NCBI GenBank assembly: GCA_002705055.1
Contig: PAHY01000033.1
Coordinates: 62,001 to 126,000, forward strand
Source of the DNA: Planctomycetota bacterium
Lineage (GTDB): Bacteria; Planctomycetota; UBA1135
Direction: 5' to 3'
DNA length: 64,000 nt
In this document: piece after piece, positions 24,350 through 33,286 of the stretch
Numbering within the stretch: position 1 is the stretch's first letter
Layout: every line of letters begins with the position of its first letter
Program-made: the position numbers and the translations under genes
Notes under the pieces: generated by a model
Seen by the model: the letters and a program-made list of their open reading frames with translations, nothing else
Told to the model about the DNA's origin: nothing
The model's database searches: none

Positions 24350-25753
24350 ATGCGCACCCTCATCCCCTCCTGTCTTTCTCTGCTCGCCCTCGGCCTGACC
24401 GCCGCAATCGCCCCCGCGCAGGTCGCGTTCGATACCTTCCCGGCTGACGGTCAGCTTTACCCGCGCGATGCGCAGGACCAGGCCCTGGCCGCCGTGGCCG
24501 GACGCGTGACCGAGGCCGGCTGGGACCGCGCGCGCGTCGTGCTGCTCGCCGACGGCGTGCAGACCCACGAGCAGACTGCCCCGCTCCAGTACACGAACGG
24601 CGAGGCACCCTTCGCTTTCCAGGTGCCGCTCATCGCCGGCCTGATCGATTACCAGGTCGAGCTGCAGCTAATCGGCAATGGGGCGCAGCAGCAGGTCGGA
24701 CTGGCCCAGTACCTCTGCTGCGGCGACGTCTTCCTGGTCAACGGGCAGTCCAACGCCAACGCCGGCGACGCCTGGGACGAGAACCGCGCCAACGATCTTC
24801 AGAGCCGCTGGATTCGCAGCTGGGGGACGACCAGCGTCGTGCCCAACCAGCTGCCCAAGTTCATGAAGTGGTTCATCGCCGATGGCGAGAACGACTCGCC
24901 GCGCGGCGCGGTCGGCGCCTGGTCGCTGGCGCTGGCTTCGCAGATCGTGAAGCGCGCCGAGGTGCCGGTGGCGATCCTCAACGGCTCGGTCGGCGCCACG
25001 CCGATTCACTGGCATATGCGGGTCGACACCAACCCCGGCGACCTGGGCACGATCTACGGCCGCCTGCTGTGGCGCGCCGAGCACGCCGGCCTGCGTCAGC
25101 ACGCGCGCGCGATGTTCTGGTACCAGGGCGAGGCCAACGGCGGGCCGAGCGCCGCCAACTACGGCGCTCAGTTTGACCGGCTGATCGAGGACTGGCACAA
25201 GGACTTCCCCGCCCTGGAGAAGGTCTACCTCATGCAGGTCCGCCAGGGCTGTGGCGTCGACGGCCAGTCAGACATCTACGAGGTCCAGCGCCAGATCGCC
25301 CAGCGCCACCCCGAGGTCCAGCTGATGTCGACCACCGCGCTGCCGGCGCACGACGGCTGCCACTTCTACACCGGCGGCTACCGCACCCTGGCTGCGCACC
25401 TCACGCGCCTGGTCGCCCGCGATTTCTACCAGCGCCCCTTCGGCCCCGCGATTGAGCCGCCGGACGTGCTCGCCGCCTCGCGCGCCAGCATCGCCGGCGA
25501 CCTGCTGCGCGTCGAACTGGACGCCGCCGCGGTCGGCATGGTGATCGAACCGGGCGCGCAGGCCGATTTCCAACTTGCTGACGGCGCGCAGGTGATCGAC
25601 ATCCAGGTGCAGGGGCAGGATCTGCTGCTCCAGCTCGACCGAGGCACCAGCAGCACCACGTTGCGCTACGTCGGCCACAGCGGCAACGACGGCGGCCGGA
25701 TCATGAACGTCCTGGGCGTCGGCCTGCTCACCTTTGAGGTCCCGCTGAACTAG
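24350..25753 (+). CDS. Secreted sialate O-acetylesterase-like (SASA, SGNH) esterase, paralogue
   Basis: 467 residues with a signal peptide (SLLALGLTAAIAPAQ). The same layout as the 16708-18117 protein: an N-terminal beta domain with FPADGQLYPRD, the Ser block LVNGQSNANAG, FWYQGEANGG, MQVRQGCGV, and the Asp-His block AHDGCHFY. The C-terminal domain is also shared. Long identical stretches show a duplication. It probably de-acetylates extracellular glycans; the substrate is unknown. The copies are split by the sulfatase, ankyrin and S8 genes. Confidence 0.85.
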   Translation: MRTLIPSCLSLLALGLTAAIAPAQVAFDTFPADGQLYPRDAQDQALAAVAGRVTEAGWDRARVVLLADGVQTHEQTAPLQYTNGEAPFAFQVPLIAGLIDYQVELQLIGNGAQQQVGLAQYLCCGDVFLVNGQSNANAGDAWDENRANDLQSRWIRSWGTTSVVPNQLPKFMKWFIADGENDSPRGAVGAWSLALASQIVKRAEVPVAILNGSVGATPIHWHMRVDTNPGDLGTIYGRLLWRAEHAGLRQHARAMFWYQGEANGGPSAANYGAQFDRLIEDWHKDFPALEKVYLMQVRQGCGVDGQSDIYEVQRQIAQRHPEVQLMSTTALPAHDGCHFYTGGYRTLAAHLTRLVARDFYQRPFGPAIEPPDVLAASRASIAGDLLRVELDAAAVGMVIEPGAQADFQLADGAQVIDIQVQGQDLLLQLDRGTSSTTLRYVGHSGNDGGRIMNVLGVGLLTFEVPLN

Positions 25754-25788
25754 TGCCACGCCGCCGCGGCGGAGCGCGCCCCGCCAGC

Positions 25789-25794
25789 TAGAAT
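25789..25794 (+). promoter_or_regulatory. -10-like hexamer TAGAAT
   Basis: TAGAAT lies 9 nt before the ATG at 25804 of the TIGR03546-like gene. This is one of the clearest examples of the pattern. Confidence 0.5.
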
Positions 25795-25803
25795 GCACAG
25801 GCG

Positions 25804-26340
25804 ATGTTGGCATTCCTGCGACAGCTCGCGCGCGCTCTGACGGGCAAAGTCGATGCCCTCGAGTTCGCGCTCGGCGTCTTCTTCGGGACCTGGCTCGGCC
25901 TACTGCCGATGCACGAGGTCGATCCCGGCACCGGCATCCTCGGCCTCAACGGCCTGTGGCTGCTGGTCCTGTTCCTCTTCCTGCTGCTGAAGGCCTCCAT
26001 CCCGGTGGGCGTCGTCTTCGCCGCGCTGGTGCAGGCGCTCGGGATCGCCTTCCTCGATGAGCTCGCTTTCGGCTTCGGCCAGAGCACCCTCGATGGCATG
26101 GGCCCGGACGGCGCCGCCGCCGGCTGGTACGCGAGCATGCCTTCGCTGCAGCTGCACACCTATTGGGGCTTCGGCGCCGCCGTGTTTGGCTTCGTCGCCG
26201 CGCTGCTGCTGACGATCCCGCTCTACTTCGTGTTCAAGAAGAAGCTGCCCGCCTGGCGCGAGCGCTTCGGTCAATCTCGCCTCGCCCAAGCCCTGTCCGG
26301 CTTCTTCGTGTTCCGCGCGCTGCGCTTCCTGCTCCGATGA
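25804..26340 (+). CDS. TIGR03546-like inner membrane protein
   Basis: 178 residues with about four hydrophobic segments (LALGVFFGTWLGLLP, LWLLVLFLFLLLKASIPVG, and a C-terminal pair). Content and context match TIGR03546, a family that as I recall is almost always next to TIGR03545. The function is unknown. Its stop overlaps the start of the next gene by 1 nt (ATGA), so the two are translationally coupled. Confidence 0.75.
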   Translation: MLAFLRQLARALTGKVDALEFALGVFFGTWLGLLPMHEVDPGTGILGLNGLWLLVLFLFLLLKASIPVGVVFAALVQALGIAFLDELAFGFGQSTLDGMGPDGAAAGWYASMPSLQLHTYWGFGAAVFGFVAALLLTIPLYFVFKKKLPAWRERFGQSRLAQALSGFFVFRALRFLLR

Positions 26341-27776
26341 AGATCTTCCGCAAAGGTTTCGTCGTCCTGCTCGTGACCCTGACGGTCCTGCTGGTTCTGA
26401 TCGCGGCGTTTGCCGGGGATCCGCTCTTCGCCGGCGCGCTCCGCGCCTACGGCCCGCAGGCGGTCGGCCAGCCGCTCGAGTTCGAAGACGCTGGTCTGTC
26501 GATCCTCGGCGGCTCGGCGCACATCGATGGCCTGGAAGTAGGCGCCCCCGCCGAACCCCTGGCTGAGATCGCCAGCTTCGTCTTCGACGCCGATGCCCTG
26601 GCCCTCCTGGGTGGGCGCATCGCCATTGAACAGGCTTCGCTCGGCAAGACGCACCTGCGCCTGATCGTCGACGAGAACGGCAAGCTCGGTTTCGACCCGG
26701 GCCCGCCGCCGCCGGAGGCCGAGCCGACCCCGGGCAAGAAGCCGCCGGTCAAGGAAGAGGAGCGCGTGCCCGCTGAGGACCGCGACCTGGTGCAGATCGT
26801 CGAGGAACTGTGGGAACGCTACGAGACCTACAAGGAGTACTACGACGAGTACGGCGGCGTCTTCGGCGGAGGCGAAGAGCAGGCCGAGGAGGTCGCCAAG
26901 AGCCGGGCCAAGTGGCCGGGCCGGCCGGCCTACCTCGATCCGGGCGCCGGGCAGACCGCGGCCGAGGCCGGCTTCTTCTGGCTGCAGAAGGCCGAAGTCG
27001 CCGACTTCAGCTGGGAAACGCTCGATAAGCGCACCGGCAAGGAGCTGCTGCCGGCCATCGCCAGCGGCACGATCCGTCTGCAGAACCTGGGTTCGCCGCC
27101 GCTCGGCGAGGACGGCGCGGTCACCACGCCAGCCAGCCTGATCGATGTCGCCGCCGTGCTTGGTGGCGAGGGCGGCAATCTGCTGATGTCACTCGAGCTG
27201 CCGCGTGACGGCAGCTTGAACGGCATGCAGCTGCAGCTGACCGACCTGCCCATCGACGCGCTGCGCAACGCCATCCACGGCTCGCTGCCCTACGACCTCA
27301 CGGGCGGCGTCTTTGACATGGTCGGCGATCTGCGCTTTTCAAGCGGCGCGCTTCAGGGCGAAGTGCGCCTACAGTTGCGCGGCGCGCAGCTGCAGCCCCG
27401 CGCGGGCTCGCCGGAGGTCCTGGGCGTCAAGCCGCAGGAGTTCTGCTCGGTGCTCAACCGTGCGCTGGGGTCGCAGCCGGTCGAGTTCGTGTTTGGCCTG
27501 GGCGGCACGCCCACCGACCCGAGCTTCGAGCTGAAGGATGCCACCGATCTCGACGACCTGATCCTCGACGCCGTCGTCGACGAAGCCGAGGCGCGCCTGC
27601 GCGCCGAAGCGGAGGCCAAGAAGGCTGAGCTCGAACAGAAGGCCGAAGAGAAGAAGAGCGAACTCGAGCAGAAGGCCAAGGAGGAGATCGGCGAAAAGGC
27701 CAACGAGCTCCTCGGCGACAAAGCCAAGAAGGGTCTGGGCGGACTGCTGGGCGGCAAGAAGAAGGGCGGCGGCTGA
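26337..27776 (+). CDS. TIGR03545-like protein, AsmA-like, with Lys/Glu coiled tail
   Basis: 479 residues starting at ATG 26337 in an ATGA overlap with the previous gene. One N-terminal membrane anchor (FVVLLVTLTVLLVLIAAF) precedes a region resembling the start of AsmA/lipid-transfer-like proteins (LEFEDAGLSILGGSAHIDGLEV). A charged linker rich in Glu and Pro follows, then a second beta-rich domain, and a C-terminal coiled coil of alternating Lys and Glu ending in a Gly/Lys tail. The pairing with the TIGR03546-like gene supports the family call. A role in envelope lipid handling is only inference. Confidence 0.72.
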   Translation: MKIFRKGFVVLLVTLTVLLVLIAAFAGDPLFAGALRAYGPQAVGQPLEFEDAGLSILGGSAHIDGLEVGAPAEPLAEIASFVFDADALALLGGRIAIEQASLGKTHLRLIVDENGKLGFDPGPPPPEAEPTPGKKPPVKEEERVPAEDRDLVQIVEELWERYETYKEYYDEYGGVFGGGEEQAEEVAKSRAKWPGRPAYLDPGAGQTAAEAGFFWLQKAEVADFSWETLDKRTGKELLPAIASGTIRLQNLGSPPLGEDGAVTTPASLIDVAAVLGGEGGNLLMSLELPRDGSLNGMQLQLTDLPIDALRNAIHGSLPYDLTGGVFDMVGDLRFSSGALQGEVRLQLRGAQLQPRAGSPEVLGVKPQEFCSVLNRALGSQPVEFVFGLGGTPTDPSFELKDATDLDDLILDAVVDEAEARLRAEAEAKKAELEQKAEEKKSELEQKAKEEIGEKANELLGDKAKKGLGGLLGGKKKGGG

Positions 27777-27794
27777 TCCCGGCGGGAAGCGCGC

Positions 27795-28190
27795 CTAGCC
27801 GCCCAGCTCGCTTGGTTCTTCCGGAACCAGCGGCTGCCACAGCTCGATCTTGTTGCCCTCCGGGTCCAGGAACCAGCCGAAGCGGCCGTAGGACTCGTTC
27901 AGCACCTCGCCCACCAGCGTGGCGCCGCCGGCCTCGACCTGCGCCAGCGCGCCATCCAGGTCGTCGACCATCAGGTTGATCATGAAGGGCTGGTCGCTGG
28001 GCGCGAAGTAATCGGTATCCGCCTTGAACAGCGAGAACACCGTCGCCCCGCCCGGCGGCACCGTCGACGGCTGAAACGCAGCGTAGAAACCGTGCATCTC
28101 GATGCCGAGGTGCTCGGCGTACCAGGCGGCGAGCTTCGCCTGATCCTGCGCTTTGAAGAACACCCCACCGACACCGAGAGCTTTGGCCAT
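27795..28190 (-). CDS. VOC-superfamily (glyoxalase/bleomycin-resistance-like) protein
   Basis: 131 residues of paired beta-alpha-beta-beta-beta units: GVGGVFFKAQDQAKLAAWY, then FMINLMVDDLDGAL and ESYGRFGWFLDPEGNKIELWQP. The last segment carries the usual metal-ligand Glu position. It could be a lyase, dioxygenase or binding protein; the substrate is not predictable. ATG at 28190 gives the standard family length. The longer track start would add an unrelated 28-residue N-terminus across the upstream terminator. Confidence 0.85.
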   Translation of the reverse strand: MAKALGVGGVFFKAQDQAKLAAWYAEHLGIEMHGFYAAFQPSTVPPGGATVFSLFKADTDYFAPSDQPFMINLMVDDLDGALAQVEAGGATLVGEVLNESYGRFGWFLDPEGNKIELWQPLVPEEPSELGG

Positions 28191-28227
28191 GGCTCGACCG
28201 TAGCCCTGCCCGGCGCCGCCCAGGGCA

Positions 28228-28258
28228 CAAAAAAACCCGGACCAAAAGGCCCGGGTTT
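28228..28258 (-). terminator. Rho-independent terminator
   Basis: On the minus strand AAACCCGG pairs with CCGGGTTT around a loop that adds further CC/GG pairing, followed by a run of seven T. It lies about 95 nt past the stop of the secreted protein at 28353. Confidence 0.75.
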
Positions 28259-28352
28259 GGAGGGGGAATGCCACGGATTCCTCCGCAGCTCGATCAGATT
28301 AGGGTCCGCCACCTCGCGTGGGGCAGAAAATCTGCCGAAAGTTGTCGGTGCA

Positions 28353-29306
28353 CTAGTTGATGACCGTGGCCACCCCATTGCTCAGGGTGCAGCTTGCGAA
28401 GTCGAGCGCCTGGAACCAGACGCGCACACCCGAAGCCGACGGCGGCACGTTGCCGCTGTACGAGAAGTCGCCGTTCGCATCGTTGGTGCCCAGCGCCAGA
28501 ACCTTGACCGGTGCCGAAAGGTCGACCGACAGCGTGCCACAGACGCCCGTGTTCAGACTGGTGGGGCCAGGACCGCGCAGCGAGTAGGCCATGCCCACGC
28601 GGCCACCCGGCGTCCCGTAGCTGGTCTTCAGGTTGCCGACCTGGCCGGCATTCAGCGTGCTGACCGTCAGGGTGAAGTCGTTCCCGATCTTGGCAAGGGT
28701 GATGGGATCGCAGGAAGAGTTCAGCGTCTCAAAACGCAACGCGGTGACGGTCGCCCCCGCCGGGACGCCCAGCGAGTCCAGGTCGATCTCGACCGAGTAG
28801 ACGTCTGCGCCGTAAGGGCCGGCGCCTCCGTAGAAGTACGCCTCACTGGTGCAGTAGACGCCGACTGCCATGTCGGCGACGACCGAGGCGGCGAAGCCGT
28901 CGTAGTCGGTACGGATTGCGTAAGAACCGACGTCGTACACCGAATCCAGCATCGCGATGTCCGGCCCGGCGTTGTTCGTCACGCCGCTGGCAAACTTCAC
29001 TTCGATGACCGTGCCGACGTCCGCATTCGCGTAGCCGGCGTCCTCCACCGGCATCGAGGTCATGGCCTCTTCGATCGTCACAGGAACATTGACCACGTTG
29101 AGCCAGTTGAAGATGGAGCCGCCACCCGCGATGAGCGAGGCGGTGTCCGGCGCCACCAGGTCGGCGGTGCTCTGGATGCCGTTCTGCATCAGCTGCGGGC
29201 CGATCGCTGGTCCGGAGAGCGGCGGGTTGTGCGCGGATTGTGCAGTGGCCAAGGCGCTGAGCGCCGCGAAGGCCAGGGGAGCCAGGGACAGGGGAGAGTT
29301 GTTCAT
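28353..29306 (-). CDS. Secreted protein of unknown function, paralogue A
   Basis: About 317 residues with a signal peptide (LSLAPLAFAALSALATA). It is mostly beta in character. Landmarks shared with the next gene are STADLVAPDTASLIAGGG, TIEEAMTSMPV, DVGSYAIRTDYDGF, ALRFETLNSSCDPI, and the end LDFASCTLSNGVATVIN. Conserved Cys pairs fit an extracytoplasmic protein. I do not recognise the family. The two genes are a tandem duplication. The track start at 29312 (MIMNN) is also possible. Confidence 0.75.
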   Translation of the reverse strand: MNNSPLSLAPLAFAALSALATAQSAHNPPLSGPAIGPQLMQNGIQSTADLVAPDTASLIAGGGSIFNWLNVVNVPVTIEEAMTSMPVEDAGYANADVGTVIEVKFASGVTNNAGPDIAMLDSVYDVGSYAIRTDYDGFAASVVADMAVGVYCTSEAYFYGGAGPYGADVYSVEIDLDSLGVPAGATVTALRFETLNSSCDPITLAKIGNDFTLTVSTLNAGQVGNLKTSYGTPGGRVGMAYSLRGPGPTSLNTGVCGTLSVDLSAPVKVLALGTNDANGDFSYSGNVPPSASGVRVWFQALDFASCTLSNGVATVIN

Positions 29307-29310
29307 GATC

Positions 29311-29334
29311 AAAAAGTGGGGTCAGATCCCAAAA
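29311..29334. repeat. Short imperfect palindrome, REP-like
   Basis: AAAAAGTGGGGTCAGATCCCAAAA just upstream of the secreted-protein start has an imperfect GGGGTC/GATCCC palindrome flanked by A-runs. Similar GTGGGGTC/GACCCC motifs accompany REP-associated Y1 transposases in other bacteria, from memory. No second copy was noticed in this window. Confidence 0.3.
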
Positions 29335-29373
29335 CGGGGAGAAGTCCAAACTAGCGCGGAATCCACGCCTGTT

Positions 29374-29406
29374 GGGCTTTCCCCGCAAGAAACGCGGAAA
29401 GCGCCC
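29374..29406 (-). terminator. Bulged hairpin after paralogue B
   Basis: On the minus strand GGGCGCTTTCCGC pairs with GCGGGGAAAGCCC apart from small bulges, 24 nt past the stop of the upstream gene. No T-run follows, so it may be a 3' stability hairpin or a leader element of the next gene. Confidence 0.35.
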
Positions 29407-29430
29407 ACTTCACGAAAGATAGAGCCGTGA

Positions 29431-30330
29431 TCAGTTGATGAACGTGGCGACGCCCGGGCTCAGCGTGCAGCTCGCGAGGTCCAAAGCCTGCAGCCAGATG
29501 GCGGTCCCGGCAGCCGATGCCGGGATGCTGGACGAGAAGACGAACTCGCCGTTCGGGTCATTCGTCCCCGTGACTAGGGTCGTGATCGGCAGCGACAGCT
29601 CGACCGAAAGCGAGCCACAGGCCCCGACGCTGAGGCTCGACGGACCCGGTCCGGTCAGCGAGTAGGCCACCCCGACCGCTCCGCCGGGGGTGCCGCCGCA
29701 GGTCTGCACGCCACCCTTCAGCCCGGCGTCCAGCTGCGTCACTCCCAACCAGAAGCCGTCGTGCACGCGCGCCAGGCCGATCGGGTCGCACTGGTTGTCG
29801 AGCGTCTCGAATCGAAGTTCATGCACCACTGCACCCGGCGGAATCGCAAAGGACGCGAGGTCGACCTCGAGCGAGACCACATCGGCCGAGGTCGTGCTTC
29901 CGGTCACTTCATAGAAGTAGGTCTCGGTTCCAATCGAGCTTCCGGTGGCCATGTTGACGATGACCTGGGTCGTGAAGCCGTCGTAGTCGGTGGTCAGCCG
30001 ATAGTTGCCGACGTCGTACTGACCATCGATGATCGCGAAGTCGACGCCCGGTCGGTTGACCACGCCGTAATCAAACTCGACCGAGATCACGGTGCTCTTC
30101 ACCGCGTTGGCATAGCCGCCGTGCTGCACCGGCATGATGGTCATCGCCTCTTCCAGCGTGAGCGGAGCGTTGACTACGTGAAGCCAACCAAAGGACGGGC
30201 CTCCTCCTGCCAGCAGCGCCGCAGAATCTGGTGCCACCAGATCGCTGGTACTACGAGACTGGGCCGACGCATGCGATGCGCCGGCCCAGATCAGGAGGAT
30301 CGCCCACAGAGCGTGGATACGAACCTGCAT
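29431..30330 (-). CDS. Secreted protein of unknown function, paralogue B
   Basis: 299 residues with a signal peptide (ALWAILLIWAGASHASA). The same layout as its neighbour: TSDLVAPDSAALLAGGG, TLEEAMTIMPV, DVGNYRLTTDYDGF, ELRFETLDNQCDPI, and the end LDLASCTLSPGVATFIN. Predicted all-beta and exported; function unknown. It has its own promoter-like TAGGCT, built on the stop codon of the M14 peptidase gene upstream. Confidence 0.75.
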   Translation of the reverse strand: MQVRIHALWAILLIWAGASHASAQSRSTSDLVAPDSAALLAGGGPSFGWLHVVNAPLTLEEAMTIMPVQHGGYANAVKSTVISVEFDYGVVNRPGVDFAIIDGQYDVGNYRLTTDYDGFTTQVIVNMATGSSIGTETYFYEVTGSTTSADVVSLEVDLASFAIPPGAVVHELRFETLDNQCDPIGLARVHDGFWLGVTQLDAGLKGGVQTCGGTPGGAVGVAYSLTGPGPSSLSVGACGSLSVELSLPITTLVTGTNDPNGEFVFSSSIPASAAGTAIWLQALDLASCTLSPGVATFIN

Positions 30331-30339
30331 CGTGAGTTC

Positions 30340-30345
30340 AGCCTA
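30340..30345 (-). promoter_or_regulatory. -10-like hexamer TAGGCT, overlapping a stop codon
   Basis: TAGGCT lies 9 nt before the ATG at 30330. Its TAG is the stop codon of the carboxypeptidase gene. Confidence 0.5.
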
Positions 30346-32751
30346 CTGGATAGGCAGGCTCACGGGGTTGGTGAATGCGGCATCGGCGCCGTTGTAGTCC
30401 ACCACCGCCTGCAGATGCACCGTGCGGCCCTGCAGCGCGGGGTCGTTGGGCACGTTGGCGGCGAAGCGCGCGCGGCCCTGGCCATCGAGCGCGCCGGACT
30501 GCAGCACCTTGTAGTTGCCGAGGTAGAACTCGCCCGCGATGCCGCCGACCGAGTTCCCGGCCGTGCGCTGGAAGCTGTAAGCCAGCGTCCACGACTTGCT
30601 CGCCTGACCATCGAAGAACAGATAGACCGGCTCGCCGATCCGGGCCGCACCCAGGACACCGAGCGTCGGCAGCGAGCTGTAGGTGCTCAGCTGCACATCG
30701 TCGATCACGCCCTCGGTCAGGTCGTTGTTCGGATCATCGGCCACGGTCACGCGCAGGCGCATCGCGTCGCTCAGCGCGAGGTAGTCTTCGAGTCGGAAGC
30801 TGCGCTCCTGCCAGTTGTTGGCATTGCCGGTTGCCTCGAGCTGCGTCCAGCTTGCGCCGTCGTCGTTCGAGACTTCGACGACCATCTCGTCGTCCTGGGC
30901 GCTGCCCGGAAGGTTGGCGAACCAGCGCGCGTAGGACAGCGACACGGAATCGAACTCGCCGGCCGCGAAGCGCGGCGAGGTGAGGATGGTCGTGCCATCG
31001 ACGTCGTTGGTGCCGGCGCTGCCGCCGGCGGCTGCGCCCGTCACCCAGGCGCGCGTGCCCGTACCGTTCGGGTTGTCGCTGCCGGGCTGCACCGTCTGAC
31101 CGCCGCTGGTGGTCTGCTGCGGCACGGCGCGTTCCCATGACCAGTTGGTGCTGTTGCTGCTCGACCAGCCGAAATCATCCTGCATGTTGTCGTGGAACAG
31201 CACGCGCGGGCGGCCCAGCTGGAAGTCGATCGTCTGCACGTCGACGAAGCCGTCCCAATCGAGGTTGAGCTCGAGCTCGTAGACCTGGCCCACGTCCATC
31301 CCCGCATCGAAGTCGACGGTGAAAGCGGACAGCGCCAGCGTCTGCTGCTGGCCGATGTTCATGTTCGAGGCGCCGCCGCTGACCGTGATCAGCGGGTTGC
31401 TGGCCTGCAGCGTGGCGTTGCCCACCAGCGTGATCGCGCCGTAGTTGCGCACCACCGGCTGCACCGCCCAGCTCTCGCCCGGCTCGGGGTAGATGTCGCC
31501 GTTGCCGGAAATCTCCGACCAGCTCAGATCCACCAGGTCGGCCCAGGCGCCGGTCCACTTGGCGACCAGCATGTAGGGCGGGATCGCATCCGCGGTCAGC
31601 GCCGGAATGCGCGACGGGTTGGGCCAGAAGCCATCGCCTGAGTTGCCGATCTCTGGGGTGAAGGCGTAGGTGCCATGCGCGCCATAGTGATAGTCATCGC
31701 TGACCCCGTTGGCGGTGTACAGCACCTCCCACGCGGTGCCGTAGACCCAGCCGTTGTCCGCGGTCTGCTCGACCGACCAGTTACGGAACTGCTGGTTCTC
31801 ACTGGTGTAGACCGTCGAGTAACCCCAGGGGTAGATCCACAGATCCGAATAGGTGTGGGCCGACACCGACATCGCCGGCGTCTGCACCGCGAGCAGGTCG
31901 CGAATGGCCTGCGTCTCCGGCTCGGAGAAGGGCGCCGAACCGCGATAGGTCTCGCTGCTCTGGCTGCCGCTCGAGCCGTTCCACTGCGAGCCCCATTCCC
32001 AGTCGTAGTTGCGGTTCAGGTCGACGCCGTAGCTGCCGCGACGGTTCTTCCGCCACAGACCGCCGCCGTTCGGGTTGGTCTGGCGGTTGTACTCGTACCC
32101 GTCCGGGTTGACGCAGGGAATGAACAGCACGTTGCGCGTCTCGACGATGCGGGTCACGTCCGAAATCACGCCGTAGTTGCTCGCGAGGTGGTCGGCGAAC
32201 TGCAGCAGCGATTCGCCGGACATCGGCTCGCGGGCGTGGTGGATCGCATCAAACCAGGCCACCGGCTTGGCCGGATCGTGCACCGTCGGCGTGGTGCTGA
32301 TGCGCATCGCGTAGATCTCGCGGCCCTGGATCGACTGACCGATCGAGAATTTCGGCGAGACCAGCCCCGGGTAAGTCGCCGCGAGGCGGTCCATCTCCTG
32401 GTGGATCTCGGCCAGGGTGCGGAAGCCGCCCATCGAGCCCACCGAGTTCCGCCCCAGGTCGAGACGAGCGCGCTCCTCGTAGAAGCTGGCGAGGTCTTCG
32501 ATCTCGACCTCGAAGATGAAGCCGCGCTGGCGCAGGAGCTCCTGCTCGGCGTCGGTCGCGTAGACCACCGCGTGATCGTGCAGCCCGTGGGCATGGTGAT
32601 CGTCCACGTCGTGGCACAGATCGTTGAGCAGACGCAGCTCCGCGTCGCTGTGGATCTCGACCTCAATCAGGTCTTTGATGGGTTGGCGCTCGAGGGCGCC
32701 GCCTTGGTCGGGCGCAGTCTGAAGCGCCAGCAGAATGGTTGCCGTCAACAT
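30343..32751 (-). CDS. Secreted zinc carboxypeptidase (M14)
   Basis: 802 residues starting at MLTATILLALQTA. A propeptide-like region precedes the M14 domain (residues about 105-400). The zinc ligands are in DAIHHAREPMSGE and VSAHTYSDLW, the Arg/Asn pocket in VDLNRNYDWEW, and the general-base Glu region in FTPEIGNSGDGFWP. Beta domains follow, resembling CARDB-like and MAM-like modules (GWSSSNSTNWSWERAVP). It removes C-terminal residues from extracellular peptides. The longer track start carries no signal features. Confidence 0.9.
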   Translation of the reverse strand: MLTATILLALQTAPDQGGALERQPIKDLIEVEIHSDAELRLLNDLCHDVDDHHAHGLHDHAVVYATDAEQELLRQRGFIFEVEIEDLASFYEERARLDLGRNSVGSMGGFRTLAEIHQEMDRLAATYPGLVSPKFSIGQSIQGREIYAMRISTTPTVHDPAKPVAWFDAIHHAREPMSGESLLQFADHLASNYGVISDVTRIVETRNVLFIPCVNPDGYEYNRQTNPNGGGLWRKNRRGSYGVDLNRNYDWEWGSQWNGSSGSQSSETYRGSAPFSEPETQAIRDLLAVQTPAMSVSAHTYSDLWIYPWGYSTVYTSENQQFRNWSVEQTADNGWVYGTAWEVLYTANGVSDDYHYGAHGTYAFTPEIGNSGDGFWPNPSRIPALTADAIPPYMLVAKWTGAWADLVDLSWSEISGNGDIYPEPGESWAVQPVVRNYGAITLVGNATLQASNPLITVSGGASNMNIGQQQTLALSAFTVDFDAGMDVGQVYELELNLDWDGFVDVQTIDFQLGRPRVLFHDNMQDDFGWSSSNSTNWSWERAVPQQTTSGGQTVQPGSDNPNGTGTRAWVTGAAAGGSAGTNDVDGTTILTSPRFAAGEFDSVSLSYARWFANLPGSAQDDEMVVEVSNDDGASWTQLEATGNANNWQERSFRLEDYLALSDAMRLRVTVADDPNNDLTEGVIDDVQLSTYSSLPTLGVLGAARIGEPVYLFFDGQASKSWTLAYSFQRTAGNSVGGIAGEFYLGNYKVLQSGALDGQGRARFAANVPNDPALQGRTVHLQAVVDYNGADAAFTNPVSLPIQ

Positions 32752-32778
32752 GGGCGATGCGGAGGGGAAAAGACAAGC

Positions 32779-32806
32779 CCCGGGCATAGTGCACACCTTG
32801 CCCGGG
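32779..32806 (-). terminator. Hairpin between the small lipoprotein gene and the M14 gene
   Basis: GCCCGGG and CCCGGGC pair across a 14-nt loop, and on the minus strand a T-rich stretch (CTTGTCTTTTCC) follows. It probably ends the small lipoprotein transcript. The rest of this 160-nt gap shows no ORF. Confidence 0.4.
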
Positions 32807-32914
32807 CACGAGAGGGTCTCGCTTCAAGTGGACCCCAAGATTCCCCCGCGGGTTCCGAGGAATCAAGCCCGCGTCCGGGCGGCCGTGCGCCGCCGATTGC
32901 CCTCCGCCGAAGCC

Positions 32915-33223
32915 CTAGCCGTCGCTTTCTTCCGGCTCGTCATCCGCGCCGCCGAACAGCGGGCTGCCGAACAGCGGATCCACCGCCTGGCCTTCCGGGA
33001 ACAGACCCTCCGGCGGCGGGACGTAGGTGTCCTCGTCGAATCGCTTCTCTTCGTCGCGGTCCCACAGCGCGGGCGCGCGCGGCTCCTTCGGGATGTACAC
33101 CACCTCGTAACCCGGCGCCACAGCGAGCGGGAGATCCGGCTCGGGGTTGTCGAGGGTGCAGGCCGGCAGACTGAGCCACACGGCGAGGCCAGCCAGCGTC
33201 GGGAGGAGTGAGTTTCGCTTCAT
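32915..33223 (-). CDS. Small lipoprotein of unknown function
   Basis: 102 residues. A basic start (MKRNSLLPTLAG), hydrophobic core and lipobox LSLPAC indicate outer-surface lipid anchoring. The mature part is acidic and Pro-rich (EEKRFDEDTYVPPPEGLF) and ends in DDEPEESDG, probably disordered. The 521-residue track ORF extends far upstream over the HAD and amidase genes on the opposite strand; only this C-terminal part looks like a gene. Confidence 0.72.
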   Translation of the reverse strand: MKRNSLLPTLAGLAVWLSLPACTLDNPEPDLPLAVAPGYEVVYIPKEPRAPALWDRDEEKRFDEDTYVPPPEGLFPEGQAVDPLFGSPLFGGADDEPEESDG

Positions 33224-33286
33224 GGTGCGATGCAGGGAGGAAGACGCCCTGCTGCGATTGTAGAATCTGTTCGGTTCGAAACCACG

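Noticed and set aside
25761-25775. Palindrome CCGCCGCGGCGG after the second SASA gene
   Set aside because: Short GC-only palindrome with no T-run; expected by chance in such sequence.
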